A stretch of 64,000 nucleotides of DNA from Brassica napus (lineage: Eukaryota > Streptophyta > Magnoliopsida > Brassicales > Brassicaceae). Both the position numbers and the translations under genes were made by a program. The DNA is taken from positions 54,983,452-55,047,451 of the forward strand of contig NC_063447.1 in assembly GCF_020379485.1 (NCBI RefSeq). Reading direction: 5' to 3'. This document shows positions 11,258-22,296 of this stretch, in pieces. Below the pieces are notes generated by a model that saw nothing but the letters and a program-made list of their open reading frames with translations, ran no database searches and was not told the origin of the DNA. Every line of letters begins with the position of its first letter. Position 1 is the stretch's first letter.

Positions 11258-12014
11258 GAGCATCCACATTGCAAGGACCAATTTTTGTGTCCTTACCTTA
11301 GTTTATTAATATTGTTAAGTTAAGATACATAGTTAAGGACAATAGCTAAAATTAAGATTATTGGTAGGACCATTTTAAGTCTTAGTTAATTATTTTTTTT
11401 TAATAGGAAATGAGATATATTAAACATATAACATTAAAATAGAAACATAATTTATTAAACAAAGTTGAAACACCAAATTAACAAAAAAAAAGTCATTAAA
11501 AAACAACTAATTACAAAAAATAAAAAACCCATTAATAAAACATAAACATTCAAATATTAAAAAAAAAAAACAAACTTCAATTCATAGAAATTTAAACATT
11601 ATACATTAAATTTAATTCCCAAATTTATCCCATATATTTTCAATCAAATCGTGTTTTAGTTGTCGATTAACCGGTCTTTCCCGAACTCTTGCTCGACGAT
11701 CAATTGTATTGAAAAGAGGAGTAGGCATCTGGACGGAAAATGTAAGATCCACACCTTCATCATGTTGAAACGAGTCAAGGTCAAACTGAGTGTATAAATC
11801 TCGTTCGTCTTCGACAATCATATTATGGAGTATGATACAAGTTCTCATAACATTTGCTATTTTGGATTTATCCCATAACTTCGATGGATTTTTAATAACG
11901 ACAAATCTAGCTTGTAGGACTCCAAAAGCACGCTCAACATATTTTCGATGTCTTTCTTGCTTCCAAACTATATTATCACCCATTGTTTTTGACCCATTGT
12001 TTTTGACCCATTGT
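11258..12014 (-). mobile_element. Truncated PIF/Harbinger transposon remnant
   Basis: The left end is GAGCATCCACATTGCAAGG preceded by TTA, as expected for a PIF/Harbinger terminus and its target duplication. The right part ends in three copies of a GACCCATTGTTTTT repeat (about 11975-12014), with no matching terminus beyond. Only the C-terminal part of the transposase remains. Confidence 0.65.
11612..11983 (-). pseudogene. PIF/Harbinger transposase, C-terminal fragment
   Basis: The 123-residue frame holds the last part of the DDE_Tnp_4-type nuclease: KYVERAFGVLQARFVV with the presumed catalytic Glu, followed by MRTCIILHNMIVEDERD. The N-terminal two thirds, including both catalytic Asp residues, are absent. 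It closely resembles the same region of the larger element at 47928-49135 but is a distinct copy. Confidence 0.8.
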
Positions 12015-12471
12015 TGTGTACTGCAAGAAAGTCATAGCCTCTTTTTAGTCAGTCATAGGCTCATTGCCTCTTTGTTTGTATATTGACCTTTTATCTTATA
12101 TTTGAATATATCTGATGAGCAGAGTAATTCTTGTGTCAACTTCTGTCGAAGGTGTGAACTGTCATGAATCAGCACCGTCTCTAATAAGATAAGATGACAC
12201 TCAAACTAATATCATGCCATGTTTGCCGTTTTTATCAAGCAAAAAAAAAACGACATAAATGTATCTTTCGTTGACTTTTCATTTACAGTTGGATGGATTA
12301 TTATACAAGGAGTTGACGCAAGTATCTCCGCCACGAAGTCACGGCGGCACAACGTCTCCGATGATCATCAAACCATCCGTGGACGCCACTCACAAGTTAA
12401 CACCTACGAATTCTCATCAACGATCCCAGTCGATCTCATCATCGACATACTCTCAAGGTTGCCGTTGAGGT

Positions 12472-12872
12472 TGTTAGGGAAAATTACCCAATATCGATGA
12501 GATGAAGATGGGATTAGACAACTAAAAGATTTAAGAAGAAGACTCTTTATAATTTTGGAAAGGGTTTCCAAAGATTTTGTTTTTGGAAACTCTCTCTTAC
12601 AAATGTTTTCTCTTTTTGTTTTCTTGATTCTTGGATTGATTACAAATGGTGCTAAGCACCCCTATTTATACAAGTGAAAGAGTACACTCCAACAAGTTCT
12701 AGATTTCTCTAAATTATTATTTATTTCAAAATATCTAACTCCATAACTTTCTCTCTTCTTCTACACAATTCTTCTTCTATACTTCTCCACTTTTCTCTAG
12801 ATGTTTCTTTTTCTTAGACTAAGGCTTGATTATGATTTGATTAGTTTTGGGCTTAAGGAGGGAAATCCAACA
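12472..12872 (-). repeat. Copia 3' LTR (left copy)
   Basis: The 401-bp LTR has TGTT...AACA ends. It differs from the right LTR by roughly nine substitutions and two small indels (my eye count), including a 7-bp insertion near 12632. On the minus strand TATAAATAGGGG near 12660 is a good TATA box. The adjoining bases 12873-12886 read as a purine tract GGGAAGGGGGAGATT on the minus strand. Confidence 0.93.
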
Positions 12873-12890
12873 AATCTCCCCCTTCCCGAT

Positions 12891-15800
12891 TTAGCCCGAA
12901 ACAGTTGTCATGCATGTCCATTTGCAGCAATCTTCAAACTTCTTGATCGGTAATACTTTGGTCATAAAGTCTGACCAGTTTTCGTCGGTGTGTACCTTTG
13001 TGAGATGTATGAGTTTCTCTTCAAGAACTTCTCGGATCCAATGATGTCGAATGTCAATGTGCTTCGAGCGAGAGTGAAACGTTGGATTCTTTGCTAAGTG
13101 AATAGCACTTTGGTTGTCACATAGCATGTTGTACTTTTCTTGCTTTACTCCCAACTCTAGCAAGAAATTCTTCATCCATAGCATCTCCTTGCACGCTTCC
13201 GTTGCTGCGATGTATTCTGCTTCCGTGGTGGATAAGGCAACACACTTTTGTAGTTTTGATTGCCAGGAAACACCTCCCCCTGCAAAGGTAGTAACAAAGC
13301 CTGATGTTGATTTCCTTGAATCTTTATCACCAACCCAATCTGCATCGGTGTACCCGTTCAGCTCCAATTTTCCATTGCCAAAACATAGAGACTTTTTCGT
13401 TGTGCCTCTTAGATAGCGTAGAATCCACTTAACTGCTTTCCAATGCTCCTTTCCTGGGTTTGCTAGAAAGCGACTCACAACTCCTACTGCATAGGCAATG
13501 TCCGGTCTGGTGCACACCATAGCATACATGAGACTGCCTACTGCTGATGCATATGGGGTAGTCTTCATTTCTTCTTTCTCTTTCTCACTTGTTGGACTTT
13601 GCTCCGAACTTAACTTGAAATGTCCACCAAGTGGAGTGTTCACTGGCTTTGCCTTATTCATGTTGAATCTCTCCAACACCCTTTCAACATATCGTTCTTG
13701 GGATAACCACAAAAGCTTCTTTGGCCTATCCCGAGTGATATTCATTCCAAGAATCTGTCTCGCTTGCCCCAGATCTTTCATCGCAAAGGACTCTCCTAAG
13801 TCTTTCTTCAATGCGGCTATTTTGTTGCGATCTTGGCCCACAATCAACATATCGTCAACATATAGTAATAATATGAGAAAGTCGCCGCTTTCGTACCTCT
13901 TTATAAAAACACAATGATCGTTCTTGGTTTTCTTGAAGTTGTGATCCACCATGAAGGAGTCAAACTTCTTGTACCATTGTCTTGGGGCTTGCTTGAGGCC
14001 ATAAAGACTTTTCTTTAGTCGGCACACCAAGTCTTCTTTTCCTGGAACCTTGAATCCTTCAGGTTGCTCCATATAGATCTCCTCCTCGAGTTCACCATGT
14101 AGAAAGGCCGTCTTGACATCGAGTTGTTCAATCTCCAAGTCTAGAACCGCTGCTAGACCAAGAACCACTCGGATAGAGGACATCTTCACCACTGGAGAGA
14201 ATATTTCTTCAAAATCTATGCCTTTCTTTTGGTTGAATCCTTTCACAACCAATCGAGCTTTGTATCTTGGATTTGAGCTTCTATCTTCATACTTCAACCT
14301 GTACACCCACTTGTTCTTCAAGGCTCTCTTTCCTTTTGGTAGCTTCATCAGCTCATAAGTGTGATTATCATGCAAGGATTGCATTTCATCTTGCATAGCT
14401 TCAACCCACTCATCTTTATGGGTGTCTCCTATGGCCTCCTCATAGCTTTGAGGCTCCCCCTCATCTGTAAGATTAACGTACTCATCTCGATAATATCTTA
14501 CAGATGGTCTTGTCTCTCTTCCAGACCTTCTTGGCTCATGTTCTTCCTCTGGCTCCACTTGAACTTCTTCTTCACCTTCATCACCATTCGGATCCATGAT
14601 TGGATCCCCTTCGCCATCATCTCCAATCACTTGTTCATGATCTTGAGGCTTATGAGAATCTTCATTCCTTACAACCCTTAGCTTTGGTTTCTTTGATTTG
14701 TTGATGTCTTCGATTGTTTGATCTTCGAAGAAAACAACATCTCTGCTCCGGATAACTTTTCTGTTAACTGGATCCCAAAGCCGATAGCCGAATTCGTCTT
14801 TTGGTGATCCAAGATAAATGCACTCTTTAGTCTTAGAGTCTAGCTTGGCTCGTTTATCCTTAGGTATATGGACAAACGCTCTGCAACCGAACACCTTCAA
14901 ATGGTTGTAAGAGACCTTCTTACCCGACCAAACTTCCTCCGGGACATCGCCTTCCAAAGGAACTGATGGTGTAAGATTTATGACGTCCACTGCAGTCTTT
15001 ATGGCTTCTCCCCAAAATGGTTTGGGTAGTTTAGCGTGAGAGAGCATGCACCGAACTCTTTCTGTGATCGTTCGATTCATTCTTTCAGCTAGTCCGTTCA
15101 GTTGTGGCGTCTTTGGTGGTGTCTTCTCCATTCTAATTCCATGAGCTTTGCAAAACGCTTCAAAGGGACCTCGATACTCTCCACCATTATCAGATCGAAC
15201 GCACTTGAGTTTTTGACCCGTACTTCGCTCTGCTTGGGCTACAAATTCCTTGAAAGCATCAAGAACTTGATCTTTTGTCTTCAAAAGGTATACCCATACT
15301 TTTCTTGAGTGGTCATCAATAAAGGTGACGAAATATGATGCCCCTCCATTGGATTTCTCAGACATGGAGCATACGTCAGTATGCACAAGATCAAGAATAT
15401 GATTTCTTCTCATAGGCGTAGACGATCTTCGGAAAGCGACCCTATGTTGTTTTCCAGCTAAGCATTAATCATGACATGGTGAAAGATGCGTACCTTTCAT
15501 ATCAGGAAGAAGTTTCTTGCGAGAAAGTATATTTAAACCTTTCTCACTCATATGCCCAAGTCTTCGGTGCCATATCTCCATGTCATCACTCGCAATATTT
15601 ACTTCTTCCTTGCAAAGCTTGGCTTGTGTTACATATAAAGAGCCTTCTTTTCTTCCTCGAGCCATGATCAAACTTCCTTTGATTAACTTCCATTTGCCAC
15701 CACCAAAATGACTCTCCAAGCCGGCATCATCAAGCTTTCCGATTGATATGAGATTGAGTCGCATGTCAGGAACATGCCTCACATCATTGAGAACTATCTT

Positions 15801-16859
15801 ACATCCAGTGTTTGATGTAAGCATAACATCCCCTTTTCCAACAATCTTACTTCTTCCTTGATTTCCCATTTGAACATTACCAAAGTCACCACTTTGGTAG
15901 TTTGTGAAGAAGCTTCCATGAGGGGTGACGTGGAAAGAAGCACCAGAATCAACGATCCATGAGCTATCATCAGAGCTAAGATTACATTCTCCAACGAGAT
16001 ATAATTCTTCGCTCTGGTCTTCCACAATGGTGGTAGTCTTGTCTTCATGCTTCTTTGTAGGATTGAACCGGTCTGGTTTGATATTACCGGCTTGTTTGTC
16101 TTTCTTGAAAAACCGACATTCTGACTTCATGTGACCCGGTTTGCCACAGTAATAGCAAGTAACTCTCGGACGTGACTTAGATCTTCCTCGAGATTGGTCT
16201 CGTCCTCTGCTTCGGTTTTGACCACGAGTCTCTTCTCTACCTCGTCTATCAACAATGTTAGCTTCTGAATAAGAGCTCGAACCTCGCTCCTTCCTGCGAA
16301 CTTCTTCGTTTAGAAGGCTATCAGTGACGGTATCCATGGTAAGCTTTCCCTCCGGTGCTTAATTGCTTAGAGTGACAACTAGTGTGTCCCAACTCTCCGG
16401 TAGTGAACTAAGGAGTAAAAGGGCTTGCATTTCGTCTTCAACCTTCATATCAACTTTGTTAAGCTGATTTACGATCCCCTTGAAATTGTTCAAGTGCTCC
16501 ATCATGCTTTGGCCATCCTTGTACTCCAACTTTACCAACCGTCGAACAAGAAGAGCTTTGTTTCGAGGTGTTTTCTTTTGAATCATAGATTCAAGTTTTG
16601 TCCATAATTCAAAAGCATTTGTGTAGGTAGAGACATGTTCAAAGAGAGATCGGTCGACATACTTACGTATTACGGCAACCGCCTTTCTATTAAGAATCTC
16701 CCATGCTTTATCATCCTTTCCTTCCGGCATATCCTTCATGATGATGGGCTCATGCAAATCCTTACAATAAAGGTGATCTTCCATCATCGGTTTCCAATAA
16801 GAGAAGTTGTCCGTCGTGAGTTTGAACATGTCACCTTCAACGGTAACGGTAGCCTCCAT
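12891..16859 (-). pseudogene. Copia gag-pol polyprotein with two in-frame stops
   Basis: One continuous frame of about 1,320 codons starts at the ATG at 16859 (MEATVTVEG). Domains in order are a gag region (about 10-165), a CCHC zinc knuckle (CYYCGKPGHMKSEC, about 235), an aspartic protease DSGAS (about 300), GAG-pre-integrase HRRLGH, an integrase core (HTDVC near 494, SDNGGEY near 557, NGLAER near 592), reverse transcriptase (LLYVDDML near 1000) and RNase H (TDADWVGDKDSRKSTSGF). Two TAA codons interrupt it, at 16359-16361 after gag and at 15465-15467 before the integrase. The frame is not shifted at either. The copy is therefore probably not autonomous, though gag alone could be made. Confidence 0.93.
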
Positions 16860-16897
16860 CTTGAATCTCACGGGTTTTGATGTTATGTTTGAGCCTA

Positions 16898-16909
16898 GCT
16901 CTGATACCA
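16898..16909 (-). other. Copia primer binding site (initiator Met-tRNA)
   Basis: On the minus strand the bases directly following the 5' LTR read GC then TGGTATCAGAGC, complementary to the 3' end of plant initiator methionine tRNA, the usual Copia primer. Confidence 0.9.
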
Positions 16910-16911
16910 GC

Positions 16912-17304
16912 TGTTGGAAAAATTACCCAATATCGATGAGATGAAGATGGGATTAGACAACTAAAAGATTTAAGAAGAAGACTCTTTATAATTTTGGAAA
17001 GGGTTTACAAAGATTTTGTTTTTGGAAACTCTCTATTACAAATGTTTTCTCTCTTTGTTTTCTTGATTCGATTACAAATGGTGCTAAGCACCCCTATTTA
17101 TACAAGTGAAGGAGTACACTCCAACAAGTTGTAGATTTCTCTAAATTATTATTTATTTCAAAATATCTAACTCCATAACTTTTTCTCTTCTTCTACACAA
17201 TTCTTCTTCTATACTTCTCCACTTTTCTCTAGATGTTTCTTTTTCTTAGACTAAGGCTTGATTATGATTTGATTAGTTTTGGGCTTAAGGAGGGAAATCC
17301 AACA
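16912..17304 (-). repeat. Copia 5' LTR (right copy)
   Basis: The 393-bp partner of the left LTR has identical TGTTGG/CCAACA-type ends and a TATA box on the minus strand near 17096. About 2 percent divergence from the left LTR, by eye, indicates a fairly young insertion. Confidence 0.93.
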
Positions 17305-18051
17305 GGAGGTCCATCGCCATATGTCGAAGCGATGGGCCCCCATACTTGGCCGTTCTGACTTCACGGGTTTGTTCTTGAGCAAGTCTTTGGCTCGTCCCCA
17401 ACTTTTGTTCGCCCGCAGAAAACGAAAGGAAGTGTTCTTCTTCTCCTCACCTCAGACTCAAAATCTTGATTAGGATGTTACCGCAGAAAACGAAAGGAAG
17501 TGTTCGCTTTGACTTTGTCTGTGAAATATCTGCTACTACGGTCCTACCAACGGTTTGTTCTGTATTGGCGATGATCGGATCTTAAAAGGAAAGAAAACCG
17601 CAGTGACGGTGTGGATGATATGTAACCCTAGCACGGGACAATCTTTTCCTTTACCCATAATGAAGACAAGGAAGATGACTTTTATAAGAAGCTATTTAGG
17701 GTATGAGATCCTGTCTAGAAACAACACAAGGTGTTGGCGATGAGGGGACCGGATGAAAGAGCTGGGGAGCATCAATTTCTGACGTTAGAAGGAACATGGA
17801 ACCTGACATGGAGAATGGCTGAATGTGGCATACACCATTCTTCTCCGATGCGAAATAGTATATGCGCCATGCAAAATGGTATATGCATCAATGGTGTTTT
17901 GTATTATACAGCTACTACTGTCGAGAGTTCTTTGACGAAGGACTATATAATAGTGTTTGCTTTGATGTTAGATATGAGAAGTACAGCTTTGTTAAAGTCA
18001 TGGAACCTTTCGTTAAAGCGTTGCATCCTGCAGCAAATCTGGTAAACTACA

Positions 18052-18277
18052 GACATTATTTTCTAATGTTCCCCATTTATAAGCTTTGACAAGATTAGGA
18101 ACATTAAAAACATTATTTTTTTTCCTTAACAAATGGGGAACATTAAAAAATATACTCCTCCCTCTCTTGAAAAGTTCTAATTTATGATTTATCCCATCAA
18201 TTAAAAACAATTTCCATTTATTTATTTTTAAATAATGCTTTTAAGTCCATTAATGGGGAACATTAAAAAATAACATC
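18052..18277. mobile_element. Small MITE with AT-rich terminal inverted repeats
   Basis: The left end GACATTATTTTCTAATG and the reverse complement of the right end (GATGTTATTTTTTAATG), each continuing into GTTCCCCATT, form imperfect inverted repeats of about 27 bp around a 226-bp AT-rich core. The sequence AATGGGGAACATTAAAAAAT occurs again inside (18130-18149). No target duplication could be fixed and the superfamily is unknown. It marks the 3' end of the F-box pseudogene. Confidence 0.55.
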
Positions 18278-18284
18278 CCACACT

Positions 18285-18732
18285 TTATAGACCTTTAGTA
18301 ACACTTTTATCCAAATTGCCCATACGGTGTAGTTTGTTGAATTTAACATAGGACACTTGATCGAAAGACCTCCTTCTTTCGCTTTTGTAGTCACCATTGT
18401 TGTTGTAATATCTCCCATACCTTGTGTCTCGTATCTCTCTCGTATGTGGTGTGCTCGGATCGATTCCTAGAAGCTCTTTACCAATTCTAGAACTGAAAAA
18501 ACTCAAAGATCAATTAAGAATAACTCAATTCTTATTAAGTTAAGAAAATATCTCAAAACTTAAACTCTCACAAAGATCTCTCTAAACTCTCAAGTTATGT
18601 CACAAGTTGACATCTCCTTATATAAATCTTAAGATTTCCTAATCTCATTAGTAAAACCATCCTTATCTAACACAAAACTTAAATAGGATAATGATAAATT
18701 AGTCAAGTTATCTTTCAAGTTTATCTCCAACC
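18285..18732 (-). mobile_element. Truncated Copia-like element: LTR, primer site and leader
   Basis: Read on the minus strand, about 18732-18490 looks like an LTR. It starts GGTTGGAGATAAACTTG, with a TATA-like TTATATAAGG near 18615. A degenerate initiator-Met primer site TGGTAAAGAGC follows near 18475-18486. The next 190 bp hold an open frame (18285-18506) that may be leader or gag start; its product is not recognised. The rest of the element is missing. Confidence 0.42.
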
Positions 18733-18902
18733 GTTACTATTATATTTTGTTTATTAAAAACTTTCATATATATCAGCACCGTACTAGAGATATTTTCCTT
18801 TTTATTTGCAACAAATATTAATATCGTTCCAAAACGAAAGCGAAACAACCTTAGCTCTAGCTAGCTATAGATAGGGTTTACAAGCAATCGTCTCCAGCCG
18901 GC

Positions 18903-20096
18903 ATGAAATCACGTCGGAGAAACGTCCCTGAGGGCCATAATACAATCGTTGATCAATGCCAGTCACGAACATGCACCGAAGAATACTCAGAGACAATCCC
19001 ACATGATCTCATAATCGAGATAGTTTCGAGATTACCGACGAAATCGGTGGCGAGATGTCGTTGCGTATCCAAGCTCTGGTCATCCTTACTCGTCCATCCA
19101 TATTTCACGGAAACCTACTTGACAAGATCATCGGCTAGCCCGAAGATCTTATTCGCCTGCGTAAAAGACGGCAAGGTATCCTTCTACACCTCACCTCAGC
19201 CTGATGATGACAAGGCGTCGTCTCCTATAACAGCCACTTATCATATGAACTTCACCTTTGACCATGTTATTGATATATACAGTCCTATGAGTGGTTTGGT
19301 CTGTATCAGAGATGGTCGGATCTTAAAAGGTAGGAAAACTGCAGCCATGGTGTGGGAGATATGCAACCCTAGCACCGGACAATCCGTTATTTTACCCAAA
19401 ATGAAGTCAAGGAAGTGGACTGGTGCGACAAGCTTTTTCGGTTATGATCCCACTGAAAATCAGTTCAAAGTATTGTCAATGTTCACTGACAATGACTTCT
19501 CTAGCGAGCATCAAGTTCTAACACTATCAACAACTGGGAAACTGTCAGTGAGAATTGTCGAATGTGGCATACCCCACTGTCCTCTATCTGATGGTATATG
19601 CATCAATGGTGTTCTGTACTACAAATCTTCCACCGAAAAACGGGTCCGTGGAATAATGTGCTTTGATGTCAGGTCCGAGACGTTCAGATTTGTTAAAGTC
19701 ATGGAACCTTTCATCGGAGCAGTGCATCCTCAAACAACTCTGGTAAACTACAAGGGTAAACTGGCTTCAGTTATGTCGGGATGGTCGTATAACTTTATTG
19801 GTGAAACATGTACAAGTTTTGTCATGTATGTTGTACAAGACCTGGAAAAACAGGAATGGTCCAAGCATAATTACAAATTTGCTCCTGGGCTGATTGATGG
19901 ATTCTTTGCTGGAGTGACTGTTGCAGGTGAGTTAGTGTTGTCGCCAAAGTTCCCATCAACTCCTTTTTATGTTTTTTACTGCAGTCTTGAGAGGAAATCT
20001 ATAAGAAGAGTTGAGATCCAAGGAATGGGAGGGTTCAAACAAGTTTATACATTTGTAAACCATGTGGAGGATGTGAAACTTATGCGAACGGTTTAG
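18903..20096 (+). CDS. F-box protein with FBA type 3 domain (intact copy 3)
   Basis: A single-exon 397-residue protein. The F-box lies at about 31-73 (TIPHDLIIEIVSRLP, RCVSKLWSSLLVHPYF) and the F-box-associated domain at about 85-370 (ICNPSTGQSVILPKMKSRKW, FGYDPTENQFKVLSMF, CFDVRSETFRFVKVMEPF). The length and the single exon are normal for Brassicaceae FBA F-box genes. It probably acts as the substrate receptor of an SCF E3 ligase through ASK binding; its target is unknown. It is very similar to copy 1 (9210-10319), including the flanks, and provides the reference for the frameshift there. The 5' flank from 18733 is duplicated sequence. Confidence 0.9.
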   Translation: MKSRRRNVPEGHNTIVDQCQSRTCTEEYSETIPHDLIIEIVSRLPTKSVARCRCVSKLWSSLLVHPYFTETYLTRSSASPKILFACVKDGKVSFYTSPQPDDDKASSPITATYHMNFTFDHVIDIYSPMSGLVCIRDGRILKGRKTAAMVWEICNPSTGQSVILPKMKSRKWTGATSFFGYDPTENQFKVLSMFTDNDFSSEHQVLTLSTTGKLSVRIVECGIPHCPLSDGICINGVLYYKSSTEKRVRGIMCFDVRSETFRFVKVMEPFIGAVHPQTTLVNYKGKLASVMSGWSYNFIGETCTSFVMYVVQDLEKQEWSKHNYKFAPGLIDGFFAGVTVAGELVLSPKFPSTPFYVFYCSLERKSIRRVEIQGMGGFKQVYTFVNHVEDVKLMRTV

Positions 20097-20796
20097 GACA
20101 AGTCTGGCTATTCTTTAAGTTCTCATCCTCACAGGGGTCATAGATGGTTTATTTATTTTTATTTTTTTTAAATGAATTATTGGAAGATTTATATTCTCCT
20201 GTCTATGTGATTAAATTGATCTGTTCTTAGATAACACATATATTCTCATGTTCATATATTCTTCTTCTCTTTTCTATGGTACTATAGCCACTATTATAGA
20301 AAGGTCCAGACCACCCAACCTAACTTGACTGCAAATGCCACGGACACGATTTATATATATAGTAAATAGACTGTTGAAAGATCAGAGCGTAGAAAGTGTT
20401 TTTGTTTTCGATAGTACTAAACATACCGGTTCAGAACTCCAACCAAACCAAAGCAGCTTTAACCAGTTTAACGTAAACCCATCAAGAGACTTGTAAACAA
20501 TATAGCAGTATACGTGCCAAAGAAGATAGAAGTGGAGAAAGCAATACTGCGAACAAGCATATCATAGAACTAAAAAGACTTGATATTCTTTAGCCCCCAA
20601 CTCCAAACAAATGAGTTAATCCATTTACAGAAGCATCAACTAGTAACAAAGCAGAAAGAAAGTGAAAGGCTGTTTCTGAATCTCAGTCCTATATTCCACC
20701 AGCAGATGTGGTCTATCTACAAGAAAAGAAAAGCTAACCAATGTATCAATATCATACGTGTACCTAGCGCATTAGGGAGAGAAGTCGCAATGCAAA
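20097..20796. other. Intergenic region, duplicated F-box downstream flank
   Basis: About 20300-20550 matches 10660-10950 downstream of F-box copy 1. No coding region or RNA gene is seen. The right end is the 3' flank of the minus-strand B3 gene. Confidence 0.5.
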
Positions 20797-21417
20797 TCAA
20801 GCATCGTCGTAAAAGGAAGTGACAACATCTGTATCCTCAAAAGATCCCAAGTCCGGAAGAGGAGCGTTGACGTTTGCGTATCCTGAGGTGGAAAAAAGCA
20901 GGTCCAAGCCGAAGCAGTCCTCATCATTGCTACTTGGAACATCATTGAGAGTCTTGAAATCGAGGTCGCTGAAGGCGTCCAAGTAGCCGCAGTCCACTTC
21001 CTTGGGAACAAGAGCAAAGTGTAGTTTTTCTTCACGCCTAAAGGACCAAAGATCAAACTTTTCACCCTCTTCAAACTCGTTGTAACCTGCAAGAACAGGG
21101 TTCCAGCCAGATAGAACCAAGTTCTTCTTCCATTGTTTCAACCAAACTCCATACGTTATGTAATTCGGATCAAGAAAGATAGCTTGAACCCCTTCTTTAC
21201 GTGTTGCTTTGGCATCTCCTTCCAAGACTCTGATCTCTTCATCCCTTAGAAACTCTTCTTTGCTCAGAACCTTGTTCGCAGGAAGCATAAGACGTGCCTG
21301 GCTCTGCTTCACGTCACTCGCGTACAACACTTTATCGGCGATAACCAGTCGTGCCTCCATGCCGTTGAATCTCCTCAGAGCTTCAAGAACCCACTTTGGT
21401 GGCTGAGGCTCTACCAT
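20797..21417 (-). CDS. B3 domain protein (DUF313 / At2g24670-type)
   Basis: The 206-residue protein begins MVEPQPPKWVLEALRRF. A longer frame reaches an ATG at 21528, but that lies upstream of the TATA box (minus-strand CTATATAAAG, 21511-21520), so the shorter start is chosen. Residues of about 40-130 form the divergent B3 fold typical of the Brassicaceae DUF313 group: LMLPANKVLSKEEFLRDEE, YGVWLKQWKKN, LVLSGWNPVLAGYNEF and the end motif FDLWSFR. The tail is acidic and ends SFYDDA. B3 proteins are nuclear and often bind DNA. Members of this subgroup are small and fast-evolving, with few known targets. Single exon, apparently intact. Confidence 0.85.
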   Translation of the reverse strand: MVEPQPPKWVLEALRRFNGMEARLVIADKVLYASDVKQSQARLMLPANKVLSKEEFLRDEEIRVLEGDAKATRKEGVQAIFLDPNYITYGVWLKQWKKNLVLSGWNPVLAGYNEFEEGEKFDLWSFRREEKLHFALVPKEVDCGYLDAFSDLDFKTLNDVPSSNDEDCFGLDLLFSTSGYANVNAPLPDLGSFEDTDVVTSFYDDA

Positions 21418-21510
21418 CGTGCGTAGGTTTAGAGACGAGGCTTCCTTCGCAAGAAAATGGAGAAATAGAGAGTGCGAGGAGAGAGATGATGATGATGATA
21501 GATTGTGAAC

Positions 21511-21520
21511 TTTATATAGT
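21511..21520 (-). promoter_or_regulatory. TATA box of the B3 gene
   Basis: Minus-strand CTATATAAAG lies about 95 bp upstream of the chosen start codon, leaving a 5' UTR of about 60-70 nt rich in CT. It decides the start because the next upstream ATG precedes it. Confidence 0.6.
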
Positions 21521-21529
21521 CGTAACAAC

Positions 21530-22296
21530 GAGAGAATATGTATGACGTCATCACTAACCCTTTCTTTAAATGCCTCTTTTTATTATTTTTACTACAAGCC
21601 TAAACACATTTACCATTTACCCTGAACTGAAAACCGAATAGTATCTAACCGAAAAATTTAGAACCAAAATCAAACCGGATTTCATGAGTTACCCGATATT
21701 TTATTCAAAAAATTTGAACTTTCCGATATTTTTTTCTTCTGAAAAATTGAATTGCCCATCAAACTTACCCAAATTAACTGAAACTATTTGTAAAAGCATA
21801 ACCAAATTGGATCCGCATTTGACCCTAAATCTTCTCAGATATTAGTCAGTTTTTAATTTTGTTATCCAAACCGAACATCAAACTAAAATCAAATCGAATT
21901 TCATAAATGACCGAAGGAATCATATATCTCTGAAACTGAAAAATCAAAAGTTGAAATAAGTGAAAAAATCAAACCAAATGCCTTAACGACCAGTTTCTTT
22001 ATTTTTTTTTGTAGACAGGCTATAATCCTCTTTTCTATTTTTTATATTTTTGTTTATAATCATCTTCTTTTTGTTTGTATCTGGTGATTTTGACGTCAGA
22101 GGATTTTACGTTGCTTAACTTTTGATCTAATTTTTATGTTTTAATCTAAAAAGTAGTAAAGAGGGTAAAAATAACTGCCAATTTTAATATTTAGTATTAG
22201 TTTACTCAAGTCCTCAACAGTTTAAACTTTTCTAGTTTTGTGGGTTAAATATGATCTTTTTATTTTTGAGTTAGAGCCCACAAATTATTATGTTTA
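21530..22296. other. Intergenic, degenerate CCGAA-type low-complexity repeat
   Basis: About 21610-21990 is dominated by degenerate AACCGAA / AAATCAAACCG / CCCGATATTTT wording, common in Brassicaceae nonautonomous repeats. The rest is AT-rich. No gene is seen. Confidence 0.4.

Larger units (their letters stand above)
12472..17304 (-). mobile_element. Complete Ty1/copia LTR retrotransposon
   Basis: Two LTRs of about 400 bp flank a single gag-pol frame on the minus strand. A primer site for initiator Met-tRNA lies beside the right (5') LTR and a polypurine tract beside the left (3') LTR. Host flanks carry GAGGT on the left (12467-12471) and GGAGGT on the right, so a 5-bp target duplication GAGGT with one extra G is likely. 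The insertion disrupts the F-box pseudogene. Confidence 0.95.
12219..18051 (+). pseudogene. F-box pseudogene split by a Copia insertion (copy 2)
   Basis: The 5' piece (to 12471) encodes a short leader and the start of an F-box (FSSTIPVDLIIDILSRLPLR). The Copia element interrupts at that point. The 3' piece (17305-18051) resumes the F-box but lacks about 10 bp relative to family members, shifting the frame. It then continues through recognisable FBA pieces in changing frames (GDDRILKGKKTAVTVW, NPSTGQSFPLP, GICINGVLYYTAT, VMEPFVKALHP) with several stops, and ends at a MITE. The flank near 12165 retains the CAGCACCGT motif of the other two copies. It is a dead third member of the tandem cluster; decay continued after, or predates, the insertion. 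Confidence 0.8.

Noticed and set aside
15102..16880. Plus-strand open frames inside the Copia element
   Set aside because: They are antisense shadows of the gag-pol frame.
21415..21528. Longer B3 protein starting at the ATG at 21528
   Set aside because: That ATG lies upstream of the TATA box at 21511-21520 and the extra 37 residues (Ser/Leu-rich) are translated leader sequence.
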